Part shown: positions 29,846 to 39,712 of the stretch, piece after piece
How the letters are laid out: every line of letters begins with the position of its first letter
How positions within the stretch are numbered: position 1 is the first letter of the stretch
Assembly (NCBI GenBank): GCA_025464005.1
Contig: JAODBO010000144.1
Location: forward strand, 62,001 to 126,000
Reading direction: 5' to 3'
DNA from: Acidimicrobiaceae bacterium
Lineage (GTDB): Bacteria > Actinomycetota > Acidimicrobiia > Acidimicrobiales > Bog-793
DNA: 64,000 bases
Position numbers and translations under genes: made by a program
The notes under the pieces: model-generated
Told to the model about the DNA's origin: nothing
The model's input: only the letters and a program-made list of their open reading frames with translations
Databases searched by the model: none

Positions 29846-31951
29846 TTGTCCGAGCCACTGTCATCAGCCAACGCCGACGGGACCGGGATCGCCGTCGAGC
29901 TTCCCGACGGGTCGACCCGCGTCCTTCCAAGCGGTGCCACGGGCGCCGATCTCGCCGCGTCGATCGGCCGGCGCCTAGCACGGGACGCCGTCGTCATCGA
30001 GGTCGACGGCCGCCTCGTCGACCTTTCGCTCCCGCTGCGGGACGGGGCGCACGTGCGCGTCGTCGTGGCGGCGAGCGACGACGGCCGCCATGTGCTTCGC
30101 CACTCGACTGCGCACGTGCTCGCCCAGGCGGTGCTGTCGCTCTGGCCCGGGGCGCGCTTCGCGATCGGCCCTCCCATCGCCGACGGCTTCTACTACGACT
30201 TCGAGCTCCCCGGTGGCGCGCACTTCAGCGACGCCGACCTGCCCCGCATCGAGCAGCGCATGCGAGAGATCGTGTCCGAGGACCAGCCCTTTGCCCGCGA
30301 GGAGCACACGGTGGTCGAGGGATTGGAGCTCTTCGCCGACCAGCCGTTCAAGCGGGAGATCATCGAAGGTGTCGGGGCGGCCGCCTCCGGCACCCCGGTC
30401 GACCCCGAGCTGGTTGCAGAAGCGGGCCCCGCCGGGGTGCCGGTCCCAGTGGACGGCACGGTCGCGGACCCTCAAGGTGCTGAGGAGCTCGCCGGCGTCG
30501 TCACGACCTATCGCAACAGCGCCGACTTCGTCGACCTCTGCCGGGGGCCGCACGTGCTGTCGACGAGCGTGCTCGGCCACTTCAAGCTGATGCGCGTCGC
30601 CGGCGCCTACTGGCGCGGCGACGAGCACAAGCCGCAGCTCCAACGGATCTATGGCACGGCCTGGGAGAGCGCCGAAGCCCTCGCGACTCATCTGCATCGC
30701 CTCGACGAGGCGGACAAGCGCGACCATCGCAAGCTCGGCGCGGAGCTCGACCTGTTCTCGTTCCCGGAGGAGATCGGCTCGGGGCTCGCGGTGTTCCACC
30801 CGAAGGGCGGACTCATCCGCCGCCTCATGGAGGACTACTCACGCCGCCGCCACGTCGAGGCGGGATACGAGTTCGTCAACACTCCGCACATCACGAAGTC
30901 CGAGCTGTTCGAGACCTCCGGCCACCTTGACTGGTTCGAGGACGGGATGTTCCCTCCCATGGAGCTCGACGGCGGGCAGCAGTACTACCTGAAGCCGATG
31001 AACTGCCCGTTCCACATCCTCATCTTCAAGAGCCGCCAGCGCTCCTACCGGGAGCTGCCGATCCGGCTGTTCGAGTTCGGGACGGTCTACCGCTACGAGA
31101 AGTCAGGGGTCGTCCACGGCCTGACGCGCCTACGTGGCCTCACGATGGACGACTCGCACATCTTCTGCAGCCGCGAGCAGATGGCCGGCGAGCTCGACTC
31201 GCTGCTTACCTTCGTCCTCGAGGTGCTCCGCGACTTCGGTCTGGACGACTTCTACCTCGAGCTCTCGACGCGTCCCGAGGGAAAGGCCGTCGGCACAGAC
31301 GCCGAGTGGGAGGAGGCGACCGAGACGCTGCGCGCCACGGCTCTCTCCAAGGGCCTCGACCTCGTCCTCGACGACGGGGGTGGCGCCTTCTATGGTCCGA
31401 AGATCTCCGTCCAGGCCCGTGACGCGATCGGTCGGACCTGGCAGATGTCGACGATCCAGCTGGACTTCCAGTTCCCCCAGCGGTTCGACCTCACCTACGT
31501 CGGCGCGGACAACGAGCGGCACCGCCCGATCATGATCCACCGAGCGCTGTTCGGCTCGGTGGAACGGTTCTTCGCCGTGCTGCTCGAGCACTACGCCGGA
31601 GCGTTCCCGACCTGGCTCTCGCCCGTGCAGGCCCGTGTGCTGCCCGTGCGCGACAGCCACGACGGGTTGGCGGCCGAGGTGGTCGCATCGCTCGTCGGAG
31701 CCGGCGTGCGGGCGGACACCGAGGATGCCTCGGAGCCCCTCGGTGCGCGCATCCGGCGCGGCAAGCTCGACAAGATCCCGTACCTGCTCGTCGTCGGCGA
31801 CGACGACGTGGCGTCGGGCACCGTCGGGGTCAACGCACGGGGCTCGGACGCTCCCGAGCGCGGCGTGCCGGTCGACGACGTCGTCCTGAGGATCGCCGCG
31901 GAGGCCGCGGGACCGTCGCGTCGGGCCGGGACCCCGGCGAGCCGGGACTGA
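29846..31951 (+). CDS. thrS: Threonyl-tRNA synthetase
   Basis: TTG start; TGS domain, HSTAHVLAQAV, class II core MNCPFHILIFKS, C-terminal anticodon domain. Confidence 0.97.
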   Translation: MSEPLSSANADGTGIAVELPDGSTRVLPSGATGADLAASIGRRLARDAVVIEVDGRLVDLSLPLRDGAHVRVVVAASDDGRHVLRHSTAHVLAQAVLSLWPGARFAIGPPIADGFYYDFELPGGAHFSDADLPRIEQRMREIVSEDQPFAREEHTVVEGLELFADQPFKREIIEGVGAAASGTPVDPELVAEAGPAGVPVPVDGTVADPQGAEELAGVVTTYRNSADFVDLCRGPHVLSTSVLGHFKLMRVAGAYWRGDEHKPQLQRIYGTAWESAEALATHLHRLDEADKRDHRKLGAELDLFSFPEEIGSGLAVFHPKGGLIRRLMEDYSRRRHVEAGYEFVNTPHITKSELFETSGHLDWFEDGMFPPMELDGGQQYYLKPMNCPFHILIFKSRQRSYRELPIRLFEFGTVYRYEKSGVVHGLTRLRGLTMDDSHIFCSREQMAGELDSLLTFVLEVLRDFGLDDFYLELSTRPEGKAVGTDAEWEEATETLRATALSKGLDLVLDDGGGAFYGPKISVQARDAIGRTWQMSTIQLDFQFPQRFDLTYVGADNERHRPIMIHRALFGSVERFFAVLLEHYAGAFPTWLSPVQARVLPVRDSHDGLAAEVVASLVGAGVRADTEDASEPLGARIRRGKLDKIPYLLVVGDDDVASGTVGVNARGSDAPERGVPVDDVVLRIAAEAAGPSRRAGTPASRD

Positions 31952-31955
31952 GCCG

Positions 31956-32579
31956 ATGAGCTTCGACCATCTCTGGGCCGGCTGGCGCTCGAGCTACGTG
32001 ACGTCGGTGTCAAGCTCGGCCGCAGAGGCATCGCCGGACGGTGACGGGCCCGACGGTGTCGCAGGAGCTGCGGGCGACACCGGAGCCGCGACCGTCGACG
32101 ACGGAGTGACCGGTGCTCAAGGCCTCGGAGCGCTCGAGGGCAGCGGCCAGGAGAGCTGCATCTTCTGCAAGATCTTCGCGTCTGACGCCCCGGATCGGGA
32201 GCGGCACGTCATATGGGAGAGCCCGCTCGCGGTCGTCGTGTTGAACGCTTACCCCTATGCCAGCGGCCACGTTCTCGTGATGCCGCGGCGCCACGTCGCC
32301 GACCTGGGCGACCTCGATGCCGACGAGTCCGTCGAGCTCTGGGAGACCACCCGCCGTTCGGTCGCGGCCATTAAGCGGGCCTACTCGCCCGACGGGCTCA
32401 ACCTCGGGGCCAATCTCGGCCGCGCGGCCGGGGCCGGCATCCCCGGCCACGTGCATCTCCACGTGCTTCCGCGCTGGGTCGGCGATACCAACTTCATGAC
32501 GACGGTCGCCTCGACGAGGGTGCTTCCCGAGCCTCTCCCTGACTCATGGGAGAAGCTGCGATCCGCGTGGCCGACGTGA
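31956..32579 (+). CDS. HIT family protein (AP4A phosphorylase-like)
   Basis: CIFCKIF zinc motif, HVLVMPRRHV, HVHLHVLPRW HIT triad; N-terminal LWAGWRSSYV. Confidence 0.92.
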   Translation: MSFDHLWAGWRSSYVTSVSSSAAEASPDGDGPDGVAGAAGDTGAATVDDGVTGAQGLGALEGSGQESCIFCKIFASDAPDRERHVIWESPLAVVVLNAYPYASGHVLVMPRRHVADLGDLDADESVELWETTRRSVAAIKRAYSPDGLNLGANLGRAAGAGIPGHVHLHVLPRWVGDTNFMTTVASTRVLPEPLPDSWEKLRSAWPT

Positions 32580-32643
32580 GCGTTCTCGAGTCCGGCGTTC
32601 GAGGACGCGCAGGCGACGCGCAGGACTCGGCGACTCGAGGTCG

Positions 32644-33393
32644 ATGAGCGCCGCACCCGAGATCGGAAGGCTCGCGTTCGCCTCCTATCTCGACGTCGTG
32701 GGCGAGGAAGCCGAGCGGCTCTCGGACGTCGGCTCGTCCGGGCTCGCACCTTCGGTTCCGACCTGCCCCGATTGGACGGTCGCCGATCTCATCGCGCATG
32801 TCGCGGACGTATATCGACACTGGTCCGCGCAGCTCGAGGCGGCCGAGCCCGAAGAAGCCGCGGAAGTGACGGATAGCCCGCCTTCGGACGATGTGCTCGC
32901 CACGCTCGACCACGAGGCGGCGCACCTCCTCCGGGCGCTGGAGCGCGCCGGGCCCGACTCGCCCTGCTGGAACTGGTCCGGCTCCGATCTCGTCTCGGGA
33001 TGGGTCGCCCGGCGGATGGCGCACGAGACCGCGGTGCATCGCTTCGACGGCGAGCGCGCGTATGGCCGCGGCACTCCCGTCGAGACCGAGCTGGCCGTCG
33101 ACGGCGTCGACGAACGCATCGAGGTGCATCTTGTCGTCGACGTCGTCGAGACGCCGTCGGCGTCGCTCGGGGGTTCGCTGTGCATGGTGTGCACCGACGC
33201 GGATGCCGCCTGGGTCCTCGACGTCGCCGACGGCCGGGTCCGCTGGCGGAGGGGGCGGGGCCCGGCAGACGTGGTCCTCGTCGGCACCGCCTCCGAACTG
33301 CTGCTGTTCAGCTGGAACCGGGTCGAGCTCGACGTGCTGGAGGTGACCGGGCGCCGCGAGGTGGCCGCGGCCTGGCGCACCCTTCCGAGCTGA
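32644..33393 (+). CDS. Maleylpyruvate isomerase/mycothiol-dependent family protein
   Basis: VPTCPDWTVADLIAHVADVYRHW, MAHETAVHRFD typical MDMPI/DinB-like metal-binding residues. Confidence 0.85.
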   Translation: MSAAPEIGRLAFASYLDVVGEEAERLSDVGSSGLAPSVPTCPDWTVADLIAHVADVYRHWSAQLEAAEPEEAAEVTDSPPSDDVLATLDHEAAHLLRALERAGPDSPCWNWSGSDLVSGWVARRMAHETAVHRFDGERAYGRGTPVETELAVDGVDERIEVHLVVDVVETPSASLGGSLCMVCTDADAAWVLDVADGRVRWRRGRGPADVVLVGTASELLLFSWNRVELDVLEVTGRREVAAAWRTLPS

Positions 33394-33479
33394 CGGCGTG
33401 ATAGCTGCACCGCCGGACCACCGGAGGCCGTCGTGAGCAGCTCTGGTAGCCTCGACCTAGCCGGACCGAGGGAGGTTCA

Positions 33480-34367
33480 ATGATTGACGGCCGGCGCGGT
33501 CGGCGAGCGAGTGCGCAGCTCGGAGGCGAGGCCGCCCCGGCGCGCCTCGGACTTGGCGGCCGCCTCGTGCGTCTCGGGGTCTCGGCCGATGTCGTGACGG
33601 CCGCCGGTGTGCTCCTCGCCGCGGTCAACGCGGTGATGATCGGCATGGGCGAGCTCTACGTCGCCTGTGGGCTGCTCATCGCCGGCGGTCTCATGGACAC
33701 CCTCGACGGCGTCGTCGCCAAGGCCGCCGGTACCGCGTCGCCGCGCGGCGCTTTTCTCGACTCGGTGGCCGACCGGGTGGCCGACGCCCTGCTGTTCGGC
33801 GGGCTCACCTGGTACCTCGCGTCCGGTCCCCATCCGCGCAACGCCTTGTTGCCCGTCGCGATCCTTGCGGTGGGCAACGTGATCTCCTACGAGCGGGCAA
33901 AGGCGGAATCGCTCGGCTTCAGCGGCAAGGGCGGCCTCATGGAGCGCGCCGAGCGACTCATCGTCTTCGGCCTCGCGATGCTCGTCCATGTCGTCATGAT
34001 CCCGATCCTCTGGGTCCTGCTCGTTCTCACCACGGGCACTGCCATCGGCCGCTTCGTGCGCATCTGGCGCCAGGCGAGCGGCACCGCACCGCATCGCAGG
34101 CAAGTGGTCGCCGCCACGTGGCGACGCGGCCGCGTCGAGTCTCGCTGGCGTCAGCTGCGTGAGACGGGCAACGCGGTGCCCGGGAGGCTGTCAGGTGCCC
34201 CCGGCGCGCGCTGGCGCAACCGCCGCAGCACGTCCACGCTGTCGACCCGGCTGCGCCGGGTGCTGAGCGCCGAGGGCGCGAGCGGGAGCCGTCGGCGTCC
34301 AGCCTCAGGGCCGACAAGAGCGACCAGAGCCCTGCGCCGCCGCATCGACGACGGTCGGCCGCGCTGA
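33480..34367 (+). CDS. pgsA: CDP-alcohol phosphatidyltransferase (phosphatidylinositol phosphate synthase-like)
   Basis: LIAGGLMDTLDGVVAKAAGTASPRGAFLDSVADRVAD (DG-AR-G-D-D motif); PIM-locus context. Confidence 0.88.
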   Translation: MIDGRRGRRASAQLGGEAAPARLGLGGRLVRLGVSADVVTAAGVLLAAVNAVMIGMGELYVACGLLIAGGLMDTLDGVVAKAAGTASPRGAFLDSVADRVADALLFGGLTWYLASGPHPRNALLPVAILAVGNVISYERAKAESLGFSGKGGLMERAERLIVFGLAMLVHVVMIPILWVLLVLTTGTAIGRFVRIWRQASGTAPHRRQVVAATWRRGRVESRWRQLRETGNAVPGRLSGAPGARWRNRRSTSTLSTRLRRVLSAEGASGSRRRPASGPTRATRALRRRIDDGRPR

Positions 34368-35296
34368 GCACCGAGCTCGTAGACCGGTCTCCGGGGGAGG
34401 CCGGGCGAGACCGCCGCGCCTACGTCAGGTACCGCTCGGTCGCCCAAGCGCTGCGCCTCATCCCGAGACCGCTCGGCGGCGCCGCTGCGGCGCTCGTCGC
34501 GCGGGCAGCGGCCCGTCGCTCGCCCGAGCGCCGGGAGATCGTCGCCCGGAACCTTCGGCGAGTCGTCGGCCCCGGCGTGAGCGAGGACGATCTCGACCGG
34601 CTCGTGCGCCGCGCATTCGTCTCCTACGGGCGCTACTGGGCCGACGCCGCGACGCTCGATCCCGACGAGCCGGGACTGCTCGAGAAGAGTTTCGTCGTCG
34701 AAGGTGTCGAGCACCTGCTCGCGGCGCACGAGGCAGGTCGTGGCGCTGTGGTCGCGCTGCCGCACCTCGGCTGCTGGGAGGTGGGTGCGGTGTGGGCGGA
34801 TCGGCAGGGGTTCCCGCTGACCACGGTGGCCGAGCCGATCCAGCCGCCCGAGCTCTTCGAGTGGCTCGTGAAAGAGCGAGAGAAGCTCGGCCTGCGGGTG
34901 CTGCCACTCGGTGCCCACGCGGCCAACGAGCTGCTCGCGACGTTGCGACGCGGCGGTTTCATCGCCCTGCTCGCGGATCGTGACATCGTCGGTGACGGCG
35001 TCGACGTGGAGCTGTTCGGCGAGCGGACGCGGATGCCCGGCGGCCCGGCGGCACTAGCGCTTCGTAGCGGGGCGCCGCTGATCGCGTGTGCCATCTACAT
35101 GCGCCCTCGCGGCAGCCATCTACTCGCCGTGCGCCCGCCGATCGAGGCCGTGCGCACGGGCCGGCTCCGCGAGGATGTCGCACGCATGACTCAGGAGCTA
35201 GCTCGCGAGCTCGAGGTCCTGGTGCGCGCGGCACCCGAGCAGTGGCACGTCTTCCAGCCGAACTGGCCTGCGGACATCGCGCCCGCACGAGCCTGA
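34364..35296 (+). CDS. Phosphatidylinositol mannoside acyltransferase-like (LPLAT/HtrB family), probable CTG start
   Basis: HxxxxD-type region LPHLGCWEVGAVW; conserved N-terminal sequence LRLIPRPLGGAAAALVARAAARRSPERREIVARNLRRVVG lies upstream of first ATG/GTG/TTG (GTG 34577). Confidence 0.8.
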   Translation: MSTELVDRSPGEAGRDRRAYVRYRSVAQALRLIPRPLGGAAAALVARAAARRSPERREIVARNLRRVVGPGVSEDDLDRLVRRAFVSYGRYWADAATLDPDEPGLLEKSFVVEGVEHLLAAHEAGRGAVVALPHLGCWEVGAVWADRQGFPLTTVAEPIQPPELFEWLVKEREKLGLRVLPLGAHAANELLATLRRGGFIALLADRDIVGDGVDVELFGERTRMPGGPAALALRSGAPLIACAIYMRPRGSHLLAVRPPIEAVRTGRLREDVARMTQELARELEVLVRAAPEQWHVFQPNWPADIAPARA

Positions 35297-35311
35297 AGCG
35301 ACCCTCCGGCC

Positions 35312-36463
35312 GTGCGTGTCGCGCTCGTATGCCCCTACAGCCTCTCGAGGCGCGGGGGAGTGCAGGGCCAGGTGGTCGGTCTCGCAGCCGCGCTCACCCG
35401 CTCCGGCCACGATGTGCTCGTGGTCGCGCCGCTCGACCCCCCACGCTCGAGATCGCGTGTCGCTACCCGATCGGCCGGGAGCGCCGGCACGCCAGGTCGC
35501 GATCGACCGCCCGGCCTGTCGGAGGAAGTGGGCTTCGTGGCTGCCGGGCGCTCGCTGCGCATCCCCGTGAACGGCTCGCAGGCACCCATCGCGCTCGGCC
35601 CCCGCTCGACGTGGCGAGCAGTGCGGACGCTGCGCTCGTGGCGGCCAGATGTCATCCATGTCCACGAGCCGTTCGTCCCGGGCGTCGCCTGGACGGCGCT
35701 GCTGACGCGGATCGCTCCCGTCGTCGGGACCTTCCACCGGTCCGGCAGTGGGGCGTTGTATCGCGCGACGCGGCCCTTGGCTCGGATCGGCTGGTCGCGT
35801 CTCGACGACGCGGTCGCCGTCTCGGCTGCGGCGCGTGCCACGCTGACCGAGGTCGTGGGGGACCGGGCCGCGCGCTGCGAGCTCGTCCCGAACGGCGTCG
35901 ACCTGGACCGGTTCGAGCGCGCCGAGCCGTGGCCGAGCGATCGGCCTACCCTCGCGTTCCTCGGTCGTCACGAGTCGCGCAAGGGCCTCGCCGTGTTGCT
36001 CGAGGCTTTTACGGGCATCGGTCGTGACATCGGACTCTGGGTGATCGGAACGGGGCCGGAGACCGCATCGCTTCGTAGTCGCTTCGGCGCGGACGAGCGG
36101 ATCGAGTGGTGCGGCTCGCTTGGCGACGACGACGTGGCACGTCGCCTAGCTGGCGCCGAGATCTACGTGGCTCCGTCCATCGGAGGCGAGTCCTTCGGTG
36201 TCGTGCTCCTCGAGGCCATGGCGGCGTCGACCGCGGTCGTCGCGTCCGACATCGAGGGCTACCGCCTCGCCGCCGGCGACGCCGCGCAGCTCGTGACGCC
36301 TGGCGACCCTTCGGCGCTCTCGGCCGCGCTCTCACTCCTGCTCGACGACCCCGAGCGCCGGTCGTCGCTCGTGACGGCCGGGCGGGTGCGTGCGCGGGAG
36401 CTGTCGGTGGGGCTCATGGCGGCTCGCTACCTCGCGCGCTACGAGCGACTCATCAGCGCCTGA
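35312..36463 (+). CDS. pimA: GT4 glycosyltransferase, PimA-like
   Basis: MRVALVCPYSLSRRGGVQGQVVGLAAALTRSGHDV; EX7E-type region PSIGGESFGVVLLEAMA. Confidence 0.88.
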   Translation: MRVALVCPYSLSRRGGVQGQVVGLAAALTRSGHDVLVVAPLDPPRSRSRVATRSAGSAGTPGRDRPPGLSEEVGFVAAGRSLRIPVNGSQAPIALGPRSTWRAVRTLRSWRPDVIHVHEPFVPGVAWTALLTRIAPVVGTFHRSGSGALYRATRPLARIGWSRLDDAVAVSAAARATLTEVVGDRAARCELVPNGVDLDRFERAEPWPSDRPTLAFLGRHESRKGLAVLLEAFTGIGRDIGLWVIGTGPETASLRSRFGADERIEWCGSLGDDDVARRLAGAEIYVAPSIGGESFGVVLLEAMAASTAVVASDIEGYRLAAGDAAQLVTPGDPSALSAALSLLLDDPERRSSLVTAGRVRARELSVGLMAARYLARYERLISA

Positions 36464-36535
36464 TCGCGCCCTCGCGACGCCGAGTCGAGGCCCCCCGGCG
36501 AAACCACAGCCCCGGACCTCCTAGACTCGACGCCA

Positions 36536-37633
36536 ATGGCGCAGACATCTCGCAGCCGCAGTGGTCGGGGCCCGCAGCGGTCGGGCCCGTCCGGAGGCGG
36601 GCGAGGGACCCAGAATCGCGGCGGCCAGAGCGGTGCTGGCCAGAGCGGTGCTGGCCAGAGCGGTGCCGGCCAGAGGGCTGGCGGCCAGGGCCGTGCGGCG
36701 CAGTCCAACTCGGCCGCCGCCCGTAGCGGCCAAGCGGGGAGCGGACAGCAAGGCGCGCGAGACGCGCGTCGCTCGGCGCAGCGTCCTGGCGCCCCGAGCG
36801 CGCCCGGTCGTCAGGGCGTCGTCCTGGCAGCGGGCGGCCGCCCCGGCGGTTCCGCCGTCGTGGCCGAAACCTCCGGAGCCGTGGCGCTCGCCAGGCTCCT
36901 CGCGGCTCTTCCGGTGCTGGTGGCACTCGTCGGTCTCGTCCTCATCGTTACCGGCACGGTCGTCGTCGGTGCGATCCTGCTCGTCGTCGGAGCGGGCGTG
37001 ACGGTGGCGGGTCGCCTCGTCGGTTCGCCCGCTCGCCTCGCGGCCCGTATCGGCGGCCGTCCGGTAGACCAGGTCGCCGACGCCCGACTGGTCAACCTCG
37101 CCGAGGGGCTCGGCGTGGCTCTCGGTGTCCCGCTTCCCGAGCTGCGCGTGCTCGCGGATCCGGCGCCCAACGCGATCGTGCTCGGGCGCGACCCGGCCTC
37201 GGCCGTCCTCGTGTGCACCACGGGCCTGCTCGAACTCCTCGACCGGATGGAGCTCGAAGGGGTCATCGCCCACGAGCTCGCGCATGTGAAGCGCGGCGAC
37301 GTCGTACGTGATGCGACGGCGACCCGGGCGCTCGGACTCTGGGCTCTCCTCGGCGACGGCGCGGGGCGCGCGATGAGGCGCCTCGAGGGGCCGGAGGCCG
37401 AGTCGCTGGCCGACTTGCGCGCGGTTGGCGTGACCCGATACCCCCCGGGCCTGGCCGCAGCGCTGGAGAAGCTGGACGCGGCGCCGACGGTGCGACCCGG
37501 CGGGCTCGATCCGGTCACCGCGCGCCTCACGGCCGCCCTTTGGTGCGCGACGCTCGACGAGGCGCGCATGGTCGAGCCACGTCGCGGGGTGCTTGAGCTT
37601 TCCGAGCGCGCCGCGGCGCTGCGGGAGCTGTGA
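36536..37633 (+). CDS. M48 family zinc metalloprotease with Arg/Gly/Gln-rich disordered N-terminus
   Basis: VIAHELAHVKRGDVV (HExxH), downstream EAESLADLRAV, two TM segments; low-complexity residues ~1-95. Confidence 0.8.
   Translation: MAQTSRSRSGRGPQRSGPSGGGRGTQNRGGQSGAGQSGAGQSGAGQRAGGQGRAAQSNSAAARSGQAGSGQQGARDARRSAQRPGAPSAPGRQGVVLAAGGRPGGSAVVAETSGAVALARLLAALPVLVALVGLVLIVTGTVVVGAILLVVGAGVTVAGRLVGSPARLAARIGGRPVDQVADARLVNLAEGLGVALGVPLPELRVLADPAPNAIVLGRDPASAVLVCTTGLLELLDRMELEGVIAHELAHVKRGDVVRDATATRALGLWALLGDGAGRAMRRLEGPEAESLADLRAVGVTRYPPGLAAALEKLDAAPTVRPGGLDPVTARLTAALWCATLDEARMVEPRRGVLELSERAAALREL
36623..36683. repeat. 15-bp tandem repeat GGCCAGAGCGGTGCT (three units plus partial) encoding (GQSGA)n
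   Basis: Consecutive units at 36623, 36638, 36653 and a degenerate unit from 36668. Confidence 0.9.
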
Positions 37634-37763
37634 AGATCGTCGACGACGTCCGTGCCGCAGGGCGCGCCGGTGTGGGCGGGAGTCGCGGCGCGAGAAGCGC
37701 GGGGCGGTGCCCGGGCCAGGGCTGTACAAGCCCGGACCGGCGTGATGGCGAGGGAGGCTAGGC

Positions 37764-38513
37764 GTGTCAGGACACTCGAAGTGGGCCACGACGAAGCACC
37801 AGAAGGGTGCCAAGGACCAAAAGCGCGGCAAGCTGTTCGCGAAGTTGATCCGCCAGGTGGAGGTCGCTGCTCGCGAGGGCGGAGGTGACATCACCTCGAA
37901 CGCCACGCTCCGCACGATGTTCCAGAAGGCTCGGGATGCCTCCGTCCCCCTCGACACCATCGAACGTGCCGTCAAGCGGGGCACCGGCGAGCTCGAGGGC
38001 GTCCGCTACGAGGCGATCTCCTACGAGGGCTACGCCGCCTCGGGTGTCGCCGTCATCGTCGAGTGCCTCACCGACAACCGGAACCGCACGGGCTCCGAGG
38101 TCAGGACGATCTTCTCGCGCAACGGCGGATCGATGGCCGAGCCGGGCGCGGTTGCCTGGCAGTTCGAGCGCAAGGGCGTCGTGTCGCTGCCGCGTAGCAT
38201 CCCGGAGGACGATCTGATGGCGGTCGTGCTGGACGCAGGAGCCGAGGACCTGCGTGACGAGGGCGAGGCCTGGGTGATCTACACGCCACCCAACCAGCTC
38301 GCAGCAGTGCGCACCGCCCTCGAGGAGGCCTCGATGCAGGTCGACTCGGCCGAGGCGCACATGGTCTCCTCCACGACGGTCGAGGTCGCCGACGAGAACA
38401 CGGCTCGCAAGGTCCTCCACCTGCTCGAGCTGCTCGAGGACCACGACGACGTGCACAACGTCTGGTCGAACTTCGACATCCCGGACGCGATCCTCGAACA
38501 GGTGAGCGTCTGA
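37764..38513 (+). CDS. yebC: YebC/PmpR family transcriptional/translation regulator
   Basis: SGHSKWATTKHQKGAKDQKRGKLFAKLIRQ N-terminal signature. Confidence 0.97.
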   Translation: MSGHSKWATTKHQKGAKDQKRGKLFAKLIRQVEVAAREGGGDITSNATLRTMFQKARDASVPLDTIERAVKRGTGELEGVRYEAISYEGYAASGVAVIVECLTDNRNRTGSEVRTIFSRNGGSMAEPGAVAWQFERKGVVSLPRSIPEDDLMAVVLDAGAEDLRDEGEAWVIYTPPNQLAAVRTALEEASMQVDSAEAHMVSSTTVEVADENTARKVLHLLELLEDHDDVHNVWSNFDIPDAILEQVSV

Positions 38514-38576
38514 CGGTCGGGTCCGACCGCGGCGGCATCCGCGGTGGTGCGACAGTGGGCAACTAGCATCGAACGC

Positions 38577-39089
38577 GTGTTTGTCCTCGGGATCGATCCA
38601 GGCCTGTCGCGCTGCGGCTACGGGTGCGTCGAACAACTAGCGGGTCGCCAGCGTGCAGTGGCCGCCGGCGTGCTCACGACCGAGCGGGACCTGCCGCTCC
38701 CCGAGCGACTCGCGACGCTGCGTCGGGACTTGGGTGAGCTCGTGCTCGAGCACTCGCCGGACGTCGTGGTGGTCGAGCGGGTGTTCTTCCAGACCAACGT
38801 GCGCACGGCGATGTCGGTCGGGCAGGCGAGCGGGGTCGCCTTGCTCACCGCCTCGGAGGCGGGCTGCGCGATCGCGGAGTACAGCTCCAACGAGGTGAAG
38901 CTGGCCGTCACCGGTTACGGCGCGGCGACCAAGCAGCAGGTCCAGCGGATGGTAGCGACGCTGCTCGACCTGCCGAGCGTTCCGCGGCCGGCCGATGCTG
39001 CGGACGCCCTCGCGCTCGCGCTGTGCCACCTCGCCGCGTCGAGATCGAGCCGCCTTCGGGTCGCGGGCGCGGCGGGCGGTTCCGGGTGA
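38577..39089 (+). CDS. ruvC: Holliday junction endonuclease RuvC
   Basis: [42 protein letters not shown]. Confidence 0.97.
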   Translation: MFVLGIDPGLSRCGYGCVEQLAGRQRAVAAGVLTTERDLPLPERLATLRRDLGELVLEHSPDVVVVERVFFQTNVRTAMSVGQASGVALLTASEAGCAIAEYSSNEVKLAVTGYGAATKQQVQRMVATLLDLPSVPRPADAADALALALCHLAASRSSRLRVAGAAGGSG

Positions 39090-39712
39090 TCGGGTCGGTG
39101 CGCGGCACACTCACCGAGCGCTTCGCGACGGGCGACAGCGCCGCCGACCTCGTCGTCGACGTCGGGGGCGTCGGCTACCGCCTGCTCGTCGGCGCGCGCT
39201 GCGCCGCTGGGCTCGGGCCGGTCGGCGGGAGCGTCGCGCTCGCGGTCCATACGCACGTGCGCGAAGGCGCCATCACCCTCTACGGATTCGCCGAGCCGAC
39301 CGAGCGCCGAGCGTTCGAGCTGCTCATCGGCGCGCACGGCATCGGGCCGGCGCTCGCGCTCGCGATCCTCGGGACCTACTCACCCGCCGAGCTCGCCCGG
39401 GCGGTGTCCGCCGACGACGTCGACGCGCTGATGCTCGTGCCCGGCGTCGGCCGCAAGACGGCCGCCCGGCTCGTGGTCGAGCTCGGCCAGAAGACCGACC
39501 AGCTCGCGGGGCTGCCGGCCGGCGCCTTGCCCGGGACGGTGGGTCGTGGTCACGGCGTTGCGGAGAGCGTGCACTCCGAGGTCGCCGAGGCGCTTTCCGC
39601 GCTCGGCTATGCGCCCGACGAGGTGCGTGGCGCGCTGTTGCGGATCGCCGACGAAGGCACCGTCGAGGAGCTGCTCCGGGGGGCTCTCCGAGAGCTCGCT
39701 CCGCTCCGGTGA
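39086..39712 (+). CDS. ruvA: Holliday junction helicase subunit RuvA
   Basis: GTG overlapping ruvC stop; [26 protein letters not shown] HhH motifs. Confidence 0.95.
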   Translation: MIGSVRGTLTERFATGDSAADLVVDVGGVGYRLLVGARCAAGLGPVGGSVALAVHTHVREGAITLYGFAEPTERRAFELLIGAHGIGPALALAILGTYSPAELARAVSADDVDALMLVPGVGRKTAARLVVELGQKTDQLAGLPAGALPGTVGRGHGVAESVHSEVAEALSALGYAPDEVRGALLRIADEGTVEELLRGALRELAPLR

